Origin: Tardiphaga sp.
GTDB taxonomy: Bacteria; Pseudomonadota; Alphaproteobacteria; Rhizobiales; Xanthobacteraceae
Direction of reading: 5' to 3'
DNA length: 8,240 bases
Assembly (NCBI GenBank): GCA_028290765.1
Contig: JAQGJF010000522.1
Coordinates: 1-8,240, forward strand
Below are positions 1 to 5,685 of this stretch, in pieces. Position numbers and translations under genes: made by a program. The notes beneath the pieces are model-generated. The model was not told where the DNA came from. It saw only the letters and a list, made by a program, of their open reading frames with translations, and searched no databases. How positions within the stretch are numbered: the first letter of the stretch is position 1; each line of letters starts with the position of its first letter.

Positions 1-2
1 AA

Positions 3-926
3 GCGGCGCTGCTTGAACTGCCGCAGATGGACAGTATCTATGTCGGCTACGACAATGGCGGCTGGTTGCAGCTGCGCAATCTGGGCCAAGTCAGCCCTGA
101 ACAGCGTGAGCAGCTGCGCGCGCCGCCGCAGGCCGCCCTGAATATTCATTTGATCCGGCCGACGCCCTCTGGCGCGCTGCCGATGCGGCGTATCTTCGAG
201 GACGAACGCGGCGACGCCATTCAACAGCTCGATTTGTGGAAATATGGCTACGACCCGCGCGCGCGGCCCTGGTATCGCGACACCATGCGGGCCGACAAAC
301 TGATCGTTTCATCGCCCTATGTGTCGTTCACCATCGCGACCCCGGTCATCACGGTGAGCGCGCCGTTGCGAGGCACCGCGCGCGGTGTCATCGCCGCCGA
401 TCTCAAGCTCGACAGTTTCGGCGACTTCGTCAAGGCGGAGCGGCCGGGAAAGCGCGGCAGCGTCTTGATCTTCGACTCCACGGGAGGGCTCCTCGCCCAT
501 CCCGAACTCAGGCAATTCGTCGCCGACACGATGACACATCCTTCTTCCCCGGCACTGCCTGGAATCAAGGAGCTGGATCATGGGCTCGCGGCGAAGGTCC
601 TGGCGCGGTGGGACGGCAGCGACCGTTACGAAGGAACCGTTCGCGACGAGGAGGGGACGGATTATCTGTTCCGGCTGAAACACTTCTCGCTGGATGCCGC
701 GATGAGCGGCCACACCCTTTTGCTGGCCGCCAAAGACGACTTCATTCAGGACATTCAGAGATCCCATTTCATCGCGACGATGCTCGCCATCTTTTGCGGC
801 GCCGCTTTTGTTCCTGCGGCCTGGCTGTTCGGCAGCCGGATGTCGCGCTCGCTGCGGGAAATAACCGCCGAGGCCGGCAAACTGCAGACGATGGGAGCGC
901 CTAATCCACGGCCGGTGCCCTCCTAA
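3..926 (+). CDS. Cache-domain sensor half of a membrane adenylate/guanylate cyclase, 5'-truncated by the window and ended by an in-frame stop
   Basis: The reading frame is already open at base 3, so the true start lies left of the window. Counting from the Met at 27, the periplasmic part carries the dCache signature YDPRARPWYRD (about residues 75-84) and a second sensor subdomain, with SAPLRG and RGVIAADLKLD at 111-129 and VLIFDSTGGLLAHP at 146-159. One hydrophobic helix follows at about 248-268 (FIATMLAIFCGAAFVPAAWL), then a HAMP-like start (SRMSRSLREITAEAGKL). Translation stops at TAA 924-926 after PRPVPS. The same frame continues immediately as IKEIHELGTTVNLAQ, the linker that leads into the cyclase domain in intact homologues. 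I therefore read this as the sensor half of one gene broken by a nonsense mutation. As it stands it would give a membrane sensor without an output domain. The ligand is not evident from sequence. Confidence 0.85.
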   Translation, partial: AALLELPQMDSIYVGYDNGGWLQLRNLGQVSPEQREQLRAPPQAALNIHLIRPTPSGALPMRRIFEDERGDAIQQLDLWKYGYDPRARPWYRDTMRADKLIVSSPYVSFTIATPVITVSAPLRGTARGVIAADLKLDSFGDFVKAERPGKRGSVLIFDSTGGLLAHPELRQFVADTMTHPSSPALPGIKELDHGLAAKVLARWDGSDRYEGTVRDEEGTDYLFRLKHFSLDAAMSGHTLLLAAKDDFIQDIQRSHFIATMLAIFCGAAFVPAAWLFGSRMSRSLREITAEAGKLQTMGAPNPRPVPS

Positions 927-956
927 ATCAAGGAAATTCACGAACTGGGCACCACG

Positions 957-1628
957 GTGAACCTGGCCCAGCACGCAATCTGGTCGTTCGCGCATTTCGT
1001 TCCCAAGGAGATCGTCCGGGGACTTCTGAACAAGTCGATCTCCACCGATCTCGGCGGTATCAGGCAGGAGATCACCATCGTCTTTACCGATGTGCGCGGC
1101 TTTACCACGATTGCCGAGGCCGCCGACCCCGATGTCCTGATGCGCCAGACATCGCGGTATTTCACCGCGCTCACCGAGGCGTTCCTTGCCGAGGGCGGGA
1201 CGGTCGACAAATATATCGGCGATGCGGTGATGGTGTTCTGGAACGCGCCGCATCGGCAAGCGGATCACGTCGAGCGTGCCTGTCGCGCGGTTCTTTCGGC
1301 GAGGCGTGCGAATGCGCAGCTCAACCAGCAATTCGAGGCCGAAGGGCTGCCGCTATTCGTCACGCGTTTCGGCATTCATGTCGCCGAGGCCGTGGTCGGC
1401 AATCTCGGTTCCGCCGAGCGCATGGAATATACCGCGCTGGGGACGGCGGTGAACCTGGCGTCTCGTCTTGAAGGCCTCAACAAGGGATATGGCACCGAGA
1501 TACTGGTCAGCGAGCAGGTCTACTCGCGCGTACCACACCGCTTCCAATTCAGACCGGTCGATACGGTCGTCGCCAAAGGCATGACGGCCGAAACCCGGGT
1601 CTATGAGCTCATCGAGGGTTCGCCATGA
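957..1628 (+). CDS. Class III adenylate/guanylate cyclase catalytic domain, second half of the interrupted sensor-cyclase
   Basis: This is the catalytic domain that makes cyclic AMP (less likely cGMP) from the nucleoside triphosphate in the cytoplasm. Numbered from the GTG at 957, the metal-binding Asp are D45 (VFTDVRGFT) and D89 (YIGDAVMVFWN). The adenine-reading residues are K85 (VDKYIGD) and T159 (MEYTALG), which favour ATP. The transition-state pair is N166 and R170 (AVNLASR). So the domain looks catalytically complete. Two oddities are A143 in GIHVAEAVVGN, where a Gly is usual, and the missing in-frame link to the sensor: the upstream TAA is in the same frame. No convincing ribosome binding site sits at 957; AAGGA at 929-933 is too distant. 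If the stop is real, this half may be made poorly or by reinitiation and would be soluble. Its TGA overlaps the ATG of the next gene by 4 nt, implying translational coupling. Confidence 0.82.
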   Translation: MNLAQHAIWSFAHFVPKEIVRGLLNKSISTDLGGIRQEITIVFTDVRGFTTIAEAADPDVLMRQTSRYFTALTEAFLAEGGTVDKYIGDAVMVFWNAPHRQADHVERACRAVLSARRANAQLNQQFEAEGLPLFVTRFGIHVAEAVVGNLGSAERMEYTALGTAVNLASRLEGLNKGYGTEILVSEQVYSRVPHRFQFRPVDTVVAKGMTAETRVYELIEGSP

Positions 1629-2920
1629 AGCCATCCGCACGTCTGGTCCGTTGCTTCAGCCCATGGCGGTGGGGCGTGGTGCTGCTGCTGCTGGCCGCGC
1701 CGATCGCCCGTGCCGAGGACAATCCGATCAAGGTGGGCATTCTGCATTCGCTGTCGGGCACCATGGCGCTCAGCGAAACCGCGCTCAAGGACACGGTTCT
1801 GATGCTGATCGACGACCAGAACAGGAAAGGCGGGCTGCTCGGACGCAAACTGCAGCCCGTCATTGTCGATCCGGCTTCCGACTGGGATCTTTTCGCGGCG
1901 AAATCCCGAGAGCTGCTGACGGAGCACAAGGTCGCCGTCGTGTTCGGCTGCTGGACATCGGCCGCCCGCAAGTCCGTGCTGCCGGTGTTCGAGGAATTGA
2001 ATGGCCTGCTTTATTATCCGGTTCAGTACGAGGGCGAGGAAAGCTCGCGCAACATTTTCTACCTCGGGGCGGCGCCCAATCAGCAGGCGATCCCGGCGGT
2101 CCGATACCTGATGAGCAAGGAAGGCGGCCAGGTGCGGAGATGGGTTCTGCTCGGGACCGACTACGTCTACCCCCGCACCACCAACCGGATCCTGCAGGCC
2201 TATCTCGACACCGAGGGAACATCGCCGGACGATATCATGACGATCTACACGCCGTTCGGTCATGCCGATTGGGGCGCGATCATCGCCAGGATCAAGGCGT
2301 TCGGCGCGCAGGGCAAGAAGACCGCGGTGATATCGACCATCAATGGCGACGCCAACACGCATTTCTATCGCGAACTCGCCGCGCAAAAGGTCAGTGCCGG
2401 TACTATTCCCGTGATGGCCTTCTCGGTTGGCGAGCGCGAACTGCTCGGACTGGATGCCGCGTCGCTGGCCGGGCATCTGGCGGCGCGCAACTACTTCCAA
2501 AGCGTCAAATCTACCGAGAACGAGGTGTTCGTCCGGATGTGGGCGAACTTCGCCGGCGGCGGCAACGACATCACGACCAGCCCGATGGAAGCGACCTATG
2601 TCGGCTTCCGGATGTGGGCGCAAGCCGTCCAGCAGGCCGGCACCACCGATGTCGATGCGGTTCGCCAGGCGATGCATGGACAGAGGGTGAAAGCGCCGAG
2701 CGGCTTCGAGGAAGTGATGCACCCCAATCATCATCTCTCCAAGCCGGTCATGATCGGCAAGCTCAATCCGCTTGGACGATTCGACATCGTCTGGCAGTCG
2801 GTCAGCCCAATGCGGGCCGACGCCTGGAGCAAATATATTCCCGACAGCGCGAAGCGCACCGCGGATTGGAGCTTTCCCTGGGTCTGCGGAGGCTGCGTCG
2901 AGCCGACGTTCAAGGAGTGA
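1625..2920 (+). CDS. UrtA-family periplasmic urea/amide-type substrate-binding protein, orphan, coupled to the cyclase
   Basis: The 431-aa protein begins with a signal peptide (hydrophobic VVLLLLAAPIARA, probable cleavage after ARA30). The mature part is a type I periplasmic binding protein, starting IKVGILHSLSGTMALSE. Family landmarks of UrtA-like proteins are VFGCWTSAARKSVLPVFEE (107-125), LLYYPVQYEGEESSRN (128-143), GAAPNQQAIPAVRYL, GTDYVYPRTTNRIL, YTPFGHADW and STINGDANTHFYREL, and the length is typical. UrtA normally delivers urea or short amides to the UrtBCDE importer. Here no permease or ATPase gene follows; the next gene is convergent and unrelated. The ATG overlaps the cyclase stop (ATGA, 1625-1628). 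It may therefore present a ligand to the Cache sensor; this is inference. The substrate cannot be fixed from sequence: urea, an amide or a branched amino acid are all possible. The C-terminus carries an unusual CGGC motif (PWVCGGCVEP). Confidence 0.9.
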   Translation: MKPSARLVRCFSPWRWGVVLLLLAAPIARAEDNPIKVGILHSLSGTMALSETALKDTVLMLIDDQNRKGGLLGRKLQPVIVDPASDWDLFAAKSRELLTEHKVAVVFGCWTSAARKSVLPVFEELNGLLYYPVQYEGEESSRNIFYLGAAPNQQAIPAVRYLMSKEGGQVRRWVLLGTDYVYPRTTNRILQAYLDTEGTSPDDIMTIYTPFGHADWGAIIARIKAFGAQGKKTAVISTINGDANTHFYRELAAQKVSAGTIPVMAFSVGERELLGLDAASLAGHLAARNYFQSVKSTENEVFVRMWANFAGGGNDITTSPMEATYVGFRMWAQAVQQAGTTDVDAVRQAMHGQRVKAPSGFEEVMHPNHHLSKPVMIGKLNPLGRFDIVWQSVSPMRADAWSKYIPDSAKRTADWSFPWVCGGCVEPTFKE

Positions 2921-2957
2921 GGACGACGAATTGAGGCGAGAGCGGCTACGCACCTCA

Positions 2958-3078
2958 CCTCATCTTGAGGAGCGGCCGCTTGCCCGCGTCTCCCGCGACA
3001 ACGGCAAAGCCGTTGCGCGTGGATGGGCCACGCGGCTCATGGTTCGAGACGGCGCAAGAGCGCCTCCTCACCATGAGG
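2958..3078. repeat. Imperfect inverted-repeat element of the Bradyrhizobium intergenic type
   Basis: The outer arms, cctcatcttgaggagc at 2958-2973 and cctcctcaccatgagg at 3063-3078, are complementary at 13 of 16 positions. Inside them, cgcttgcccgcgtctc (2978 onward) pairs approximately with gagacggcgcaagagcg (about 3046-3062), so most of the 120 bp can fold into one long interrupted hairpin. The same layout (CCTCAT..TGAGGAG ends, a GTCTC/GAGAC inner arm, a GGATGGGCC centre) is one I recall as a dispersed non-coding repeat in Bradyrhizobium and Rhodopseudomonas genomes. It fills the space after the binding-protein gene and could act as a transcript end or an mRNA-stabilising structure. I see no gene in it. 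Confidence 0.65.
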
Positions 3079-3102
3079 CTGATCATGTGGTGGAGGACTG
3101 CA

Positions 3103-3129
3103 ACGACGCGACGCCTCTCCCCGCGTCGT
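3103..3129. terminator. Terminator-like hairpin between convergent genes
   Basis: A perfect 8-bp stem, acgacgcg at 3103-3110 with cgcgtcgt at 3122-3129, encloses an 11-nt loop. It sits 25 bp from the end of the convergent secreted-protein gene and about 180 bp beyond the binding-protein gene. Only a short ttt follows on the + strand and there is no U-run on the - strand, so a function in termination is uncertain. Confidence 0.3.
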
Positions 3130-3153
3130 CCCGGGTTTGGAAGACCGGCTTCC

Positions 3154-3678
3154 TCAAGGCTTCCGATCGGGCGCGACGAACGGATTGGTCTCTGCTCCCT
3201 CCCGACTATTTTTCTCGAAACAGGCTTCCAGGCGGTCGAACGCCGCCGAACTGCCATCCAGCGGGATCCGCAGCGTCGCGGCGTCGCCGCGGACTTCAAG
3301 CAAGCTGGCTGATCGAAGTTTTCCGTTGAACGGACGATCTGCCAGCGCGACGGTCACGCCCCTGGTCTCCGCCAATGCTTTCGCTTCCACGGCCTGCGGA
3401 CCTGCAATGAGGCGAACGGGGTAGGCCTTGCCGCGGTCGAGCTTCCATTTTGGCGAGTCCAGAAAAAGCATAAGTCCGTCCTGGGCCCGCCCGAAGCTAA
3501 TGCCGAGGTCACCTGCCGAACGGTTCATCAGGCAGGCATCGAACTTGTCCGCCTTGTAGCTTGTCGCGATTTCCCATGGGCCGACGACCACTGTCGGGCT
3601 TTTCGGAGACTGTGCGAGCGACGATGAAGCTGTAAGAGCACCGATCGCCAGAAGCGGAAGTGCAAGAAGCGTTCGCAT
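3154..3678 (-). CDS. Secreted hypothetical protein, 174 aa
   Basis: The ATG at 3678 is preceded by a good ribosome site (GAGGGG, 6-nt spacer). It opens a classical signal peptide (MRTLLALPLLAIGALTASSSLA) with likely cleavage near residue 22. The frame stays open upstream to 3945, but that stretch lies in a repeat-rich intergenic region and would bury the signal peptide, so 3678 is preferred. The mature protein of about 150 aa contains GPWEIATSYKADKFDACLMNR, a WKLDRGKAYPV segment, then KLRSASLLEVRG and LRIPLDGSSAAFDRLEACFEK. Mature cysteines C49 and C153 could form a disulfide. The spacing and secreted, WEI/W-containing character are loosely reminiscent of IalB-like exported proteins, but I cannot assign a family. 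Probable periplasmic location. It converges on the binding-protein gene and appears monocistronic. Confidence 0.82.
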   Translation of the reverse strand: MRTLLALPLLAIGALTASSSLAQSPKSPTVVVGPWEIATSYKADKFDACLMNRSAGDLGISFGRAQDGLMLFLDSPKWKLDRGKAYPVRLIAGPQAVEAKALAETRGVTVALADRPFNGKLRSASLLEVRGDAATLRIPLDGSSAAFDRLEACFEKNSREGAETNPFVAPDRKP

Positions 3679-3710
3679 CGCTGACCCCTCGGTTTCGGCG
3701 TTTTGGAGCT

Positions 3711-3748
3711 TGCTTTCGTCGGCAAGCAAAGCGCTTTCGCGGCAAGCG
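3711..3748. repeat. Two tandem small hairpins with a compensatory base change
   Basis: Two near-identical units lie just upstream of the secreted-protein start: tgctttcgtcggcaagca (3711-3728) and cgctttcgcggcaagcg (3732-3748). Each can fold into a 5-bp stem (TGCTT/AAGCA and CGCTT/AAGCG). The outer pair changes from T-A to C-G, so pairing is preserved. The units would lie in the 5' leader of the - strand transcript, ending about 30 nt before the ATG. Function unknown. Confidence 0.4.
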
Positions 3749-3882
3749 AAGCAATCGGACGCGTTCTGCCACTCAGCCAACGCGACAGCCCCTCGGTAGT
3801 TCCTGCTAAAGGCGCCGTTGTTCCAGTCGCATGCGAATGCCGGTCGCGCGACGTGCGGCCAGAAGGCGGTTGCAGCGTCGAA

Positions 3883-3947
3883 GGATGGGTTGAGCGACTG
3901 CAGCTCAACGGATGAAGGCGATGGGTATCGTTGCGCTCTACCCATCC
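3883..3947. repeat. Palindromic intergenic repeat with GGATGGGT ends
   Basis: The ends ggatgggttgagcg (3883-3896) and cgctctacccatcc (3934-3947) are complementary at 13 of 14 positions. Two perfect inner dyads nest within: ttgagc/gctcaa (3890-3895 with 3903-3908) and gatgggta/tacccatc (3920-3927 with 3939-3946). I recall repeats with GGATGGGT...ACCCATCC ends as common between Bradyrhizobium genes. It lies just past the end of the GcrA-like gene (stop at 3980). The 300-bp gap 3679-3979 holds this element and the tandem hairpins at 3711-3748; I see no gene in it. Confidence 0.6.
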
Positions 3948-3979
3948 TGCAAGGCCGAACGGCGTGGCACGCCCCGACC

Positions 3980-4432
3980 TCACCCCCGCGCGACGCGGTA
4001 GCGGGAGCCCGGGCGGTAGGCGAGACGGGTGTGGCCCGGGCAATAGGGCAGGCCGTCGACCGGCGTGTTGCCGCAAAAGCAAAAATCCTCGGCGCCGGGC
4101 GTGCTGATCGGCCAGCGGCATTTCTGCTCGCTCAGCTCGAACAGCGAGCAGCCATGTCCGCTCTGGATCGGGGCGTCGTCGGTGGCGGGCGGCGGCGCGG
4201 TGTATAGTGACTTCAGCATCTGTTGCTGGAGTTTTGGCGCCGGCTGACGCGCCGGGCGCGGCGCCTCGCCGGCTTTCTGGCGCGTCAGCTGCAGCCGCGA
4301 GAGTTTGCCGATCACGGCGTTGCGGCTGACCCCGATGTCGTCGGCAATCTGGCGGCAGGACAGCCCGGCTTCAAAGCCGCTTTTCAGGCGCTCGATGCGC
4401 TCGGGTGTCCAGATCGATGGGTTGGCGAGCAT
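3980..4432 (-). CDS. GcrA-family cell cycle regulator, 150 aa
   Basis: The N-terminus is the GcrA helix-turn-helix: IWTPERIERLKSGFEAGL then SCRQIADDIGVSRNAVIGKLSRL (residues 7-47). A Pro/Ala/Gln-rich linker spans about 54-90. The C-terminal GcrA motif follows: CSLFEL at 95-100, CRWPIS at 105-110, DFCFCGN at 116-122 and PYCPGH at 129-134. It has a Cys/His set (C95, C105, C118, C120, C131, H134) that looks metal-binding. GcrA works with sigma-70 to activate promoters carrying CcrM-methylated GANTC, tying transcription to replication. The protein is shorter than Caulobacter GcrA and its C-terminal region differs, so it may be one of the extra GcrA-like paralogues of this order. The start ATG at 4432 has only a weak ribosome site (GGGGAC). 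GANTC pairs lie 33-43 bp upstream. Confidence 0.9.
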   Translation of the reverse strand: MLANPSIWTPERIERLKSGFEAGLSCRQIADDIGVSRNAVIGKLSRLQLTRQKAGEAPRPARQPAPKLQQQMLKSLYTAPPPATDDAPIQSGHGCSLFELSEQKCRWPISTPGAEDFCFCGNTPVDGLPYCPGHTRLAYRPGSRYRVARG

Positions 4433-4464
4433 GTCGTTGGTCCCCGGTGAGAGGTGATCACGCC

Positions 4465-4475
4465 GAATCCGATTC
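4465..4475. promoter_or_regulatory. Pair of GANTC (CcrM methylation) sites upstream of the GcrA-like gene
   Basis: GAATC (4465-4469) and GATTC (4471-4475) are separated by one base, 33-43 bp before the GcrA-like start. GANTC is the CcrM target in Alphaproteobacteria, and GcrA-dependent promoters carry such sites near the -10/-35. The sequence shows the motif only; control by methylation is inferred, and other GANTC sites occur elsewhere in the window. Confidence 0.4.
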
Positions 4476-4526
4476 TATTCGCCCGAGCCGCCGCGCCCGA
4501 TGGCCCGGATCACGACGGGTTTCCTT

Positions 4527-4605
4527 CGCCTTACGGCGCGCATTCTCTCCGCCCTACGGCGTCTTCTCTTCGCGCCTTACGGCGTCTTCTCTTCGCCTTA
4601 CGGCG
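4527..4605. repeat. Four-copy tandem array of a 12-bp palindrome, period 21-23 bp
   Basis: The core cgccttacggcg (cgcc/ggcg stem, 4-nt loop) occurs at 4527-4538, 4573-4584 and 4594-4605, with a variant cgccctacggcg at 4550-4561. Steps are 23, 23 and 21 bp, and intervening bases are similar (tcttctcttcg-like). The last copy overlaps the end of the 66-aa gene: its tta at 4598-4600 is that gene's TAA stop. The array fills most of the 165-bp gap before the GcrA-like gene and may attenuate or end the upstream transcript. Confidence 0.75.
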
Positions 4606-4798
4606 TCTTGCCGTTGTCGCGGATCGACAACAGCCCATCCTTGATGGCGAGCCGGATGCCTTCCTCGATCAGGGTTCTTGCGACGCCGGGAACGCTGGTG
4701 CCGTGGGTGCCCTGTCTCACCAGCCTTTCGAGATAGGTGATGGTCGAGAGCGCCAACGTAATCGGAACGCGGTCGGTTTCGGCTTTTTCTGTGGCCAT
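4598..4798 (-). CDS. Small ribbon-helix-helix-like protein, 66 aa
   Basis: The short basic-acidic leader MATEKAETDR is followed by VPITLALSTITYLERLVRQG (11-30), a short loop GTSVPG, then VARTLIEEGIRLAIKDGLL (39-57). A beta strand, helix, turn, helix in about 45 residues is the layout of CopG/Arc-type DNA-binding dimers, so a DNA-binding role is plausible but not proven. I recall close relatives of this sequence in Bradyrhizobium annotated as hypothetical. The start at 4798 lacks a clear ribosome site. No toxin gene is adjacent, so an antitoxin reading is not supported. Its stop codon lies within the last copy of the palindrome array, and the GcrA-like gene is next downstream on the same strand. 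Confidence 0.75.
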   Translation of the reverse strand: MATEKAETDRVPITLALSTITYLERLVRQGTHGTSVPGVARTLIEEGIRLAIKDGLLSIRDNGKTP

Positions 4799-4844
4799 GT
4801 CCGAAAGCTAGCCCGGAACCGGTGTACTGAAAAGTATCTTTTTA

Positions 4845-4860
4845 GACTCTATTCGGATTC
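4845..4860. promoter_or_regulatory. Second GANTC pair, in the divergent region upstream of the 66-aa gene
   Basis: GACTC (4845-4849) and GATTC (4856-4860) are 11 bp apart, about one helical turn. They lie 47-62 bp before the 66-aa gene in a locally AT-rich stretch (gtactgaaaagtatc and tttttaga, 4823-4846). This is where a - strand promoter would be expected. A role in methylation-sensitive control is inferred only. The rest of 4799-5052 shows no gene. Confidence 0.3.
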
Positions 4861-5008
4861 ATCCATGTAACTGCCATCGTGCGCCGGGCGCTGCAGCCGG
4901 TGATGAACCCGGCCTATTCGGGACAAGCCTATCGATCGTCGCGCGTGGCCTGATTTGCGACCCGGTGCCCCCACAATTTCGACGCCGACTCGGCCGAGTT
5001 TCCTGATT

Positions 5009-5034
5009 GGAACTGCCGGGGATGTATTCGCGTG
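5009..5034 (+). promoter_or_regulatory. Possible EcfG-type general stress promoter for the 62-aa gene
   Basis: GGAAC at 5009-5013 is followed after 17 nt by CGTG at 5031-5034. The alphaproteobacterial EcfG consensus is GGAAC-N16/17-CGTT, so this matches all of the -35 and 3 of 4 bases of the -10. A start near 5040 would give a very short leader just including the ribosome site at 5039-5047. A chance match is possible. Confidence 0.3.
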
Positions 5035-5052
5035 CTTGAAGGGGAGGCTGCC

Positions 5053-5241
5053 ATGGGACCTGCTCGTCCGCAAAACGAGCAAGATCGACGTCTGGGTTCA
5101 CAACCGCTTGCGGCGGAAGAATCGGCCCAAGAGTCGGTGGATGTATTGTCTCTCATCGAAGAAAACGTCCGGCTCCGCAAGCTGGTGGTCAAGCTCTCGG
5201 AGCTCGTCCTAAAAAACGTTCTGGACAAGGAAGATCGGTAG
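5053..5241 (+). CDS. Small coiled-coil protein, 62 aa, unknown function
   Basis: I chose the ATG at 5053 because AAGGGGAGG lies 5 nt upstream; the frame also opens at a GTG at 5032, but that has no ribosome site. The N-terminal 28 residues are polar and probably disordered (MGPARPQNEQDRRLGSQPL). The C-terminal half is a leucine-zipper-like helix, VLSLIEENVRLRKLVVKLSE continuing to LVLKNVLDKEDR. Heptad positions L34, L41, L48 and N55 alternate with L44 and L51, suggesting a parallel dimer. There is no membrane segment or signal. A 44-bp gap to the next gene in the same direction suggests co-transcription. A possible EcfG promoter sits upstream, which would make it a stress gene. No family recognised. 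Confidence 0.72.
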   Translation: MGPARPQNEQDRRLGSQPLAAEESAQESVDVLSLIEENVRLRKLVVKLSELVLKNVLDKEDR

Positions 5242-5285
5242 CCAATCACGGCGGGCGCGAAACGAAAGGAGGCGAGAAGCCATCG

Positions 5286-5561
5286 ATGCCTCATACCGGT
5301 CCCCAGATTCATTTCGATGTTCCGGCAGAGCTTCGGAAATGGCCTTCGGTCAACAATGAGCGGATGAGCGTCAGCGACGATTCTGGCCCGTATCTGATTC
5401 TTGGCGGGACGCTGGACGATTGCATTCGCAAATTCATGGCGAAGCCCGCCAACCAGCGTCATCTGTACGAGATCCATACCGCGCCGCAGGGGGACCTCAT
5501 CGGCGCCGTCTCGTCCGCGGAGCACATTCTGGAAATTGCGCGGCTGCGGGATTTTCTGTGA
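5286..5561 (+). CDS. Small conserved-looking protein of unknown function, 91 aa
   Basis: A strong Shine-Dalgarno AAGGAGG (5266-5272) precedes the ATG with a rather long 13-nt gap; no closer in-frame start exists. The protein is soluble and compact, with no signal or membrane segment. Segments include QIHFDVPAELRKW, a YLILGGTLDDCIRKFMAKP stretch (36-54), then RHLYEIHTAPQ and VSSAEHILEIARLRDFL at the end. The lone cysteine is C46. Sequences of this kind are familiar to me as hypothetical proteins in Bradyrhizobium, but I cannot name a fold or function. It is the second gene of a probable pair with the 62-aa coiled-coil protein and ends about 36 bp before a strong hairpin. Confidence 0.78.
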   Translation: MPHTGPQIHFDVPAELRKWPSVNNERMSVSDDSGPYLILGGTLDDCIRKFMAKPANQRHLYEIHTAPQGDLIGAVSSAEHILEIARLRDFL

Positions 5562-5596
5562 TGTGCGGTGTTGCGCTGCGCCTCCACAACGCGAGT

Positions 5597-5619
5597 CGCC
5601 CCGGCTCAAGGCCGGGGCG
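5597..5619. terminator. Strong GC hairpin between convergent genes
   Basis: cgccccggc (5597-5605) and gccggggcg (5611-5619) form a perfect 9-bp stem around a 5-nt loop. It lies 36 bp after the 91-aa gene and 67 bp after the end of the - strand operon, so it could serve both as a terminator. No U-run follows on either strand (ctgagtaatt on +), so intrinsic termination is likely weak. The same GGCTCAAGGCC core may be a dispersed repeat. Confidence 0.5.
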
Positions 5620-5685
5620 CTGAGTAATTGCCGGTTTGGCCACGCGGCAGGTTCCGCCGGGTTCGTATCACGCCATTCCCGAGCC

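Noticed and set aside
309..1331. 340-aa open frame on the - strand opposite the cyclase
   Set aside because: Shadow of the cyclase frame; arginine-rich, without domain motifs, and it crosses both halves of the cyclase gene.
1625..2920. Start of a urea ABC importer operon
   Set aside because: No permease or ATPase gene follows; a repeat and a convergent unrelated gene come next.
1601..2953. 450-aa open frame on the - strand opposite the binding protein
   Set aside because: It mirrors the + strand gene, which has a signal peptide, family motifs and translational coupling. The antisense product is Arg/His/Gly-rich with no recognisable motif, as expected from GC-rich codon bias.
3679..3945. N-terminal extension of the secreted protein to 3945
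   Set aside because: The extension runs through two palindromic repeats and would put a signal peptide in the middle of the protein; 3678 has a proper ribosome site.
4527..4605. CRISPR array
   Set aside because: Repeat cores are 12 bp with only 9-11 bp between them, and the intervening bases are similar rather than unique; no cas genes are present.
4598..4798. Antitoxin of a toxin-antitoxin pair
   Set aside because: The protein looks like a ribbon-helix-helix, but neither neighbour resembles a toxin and no short coupled gene overlaps it.
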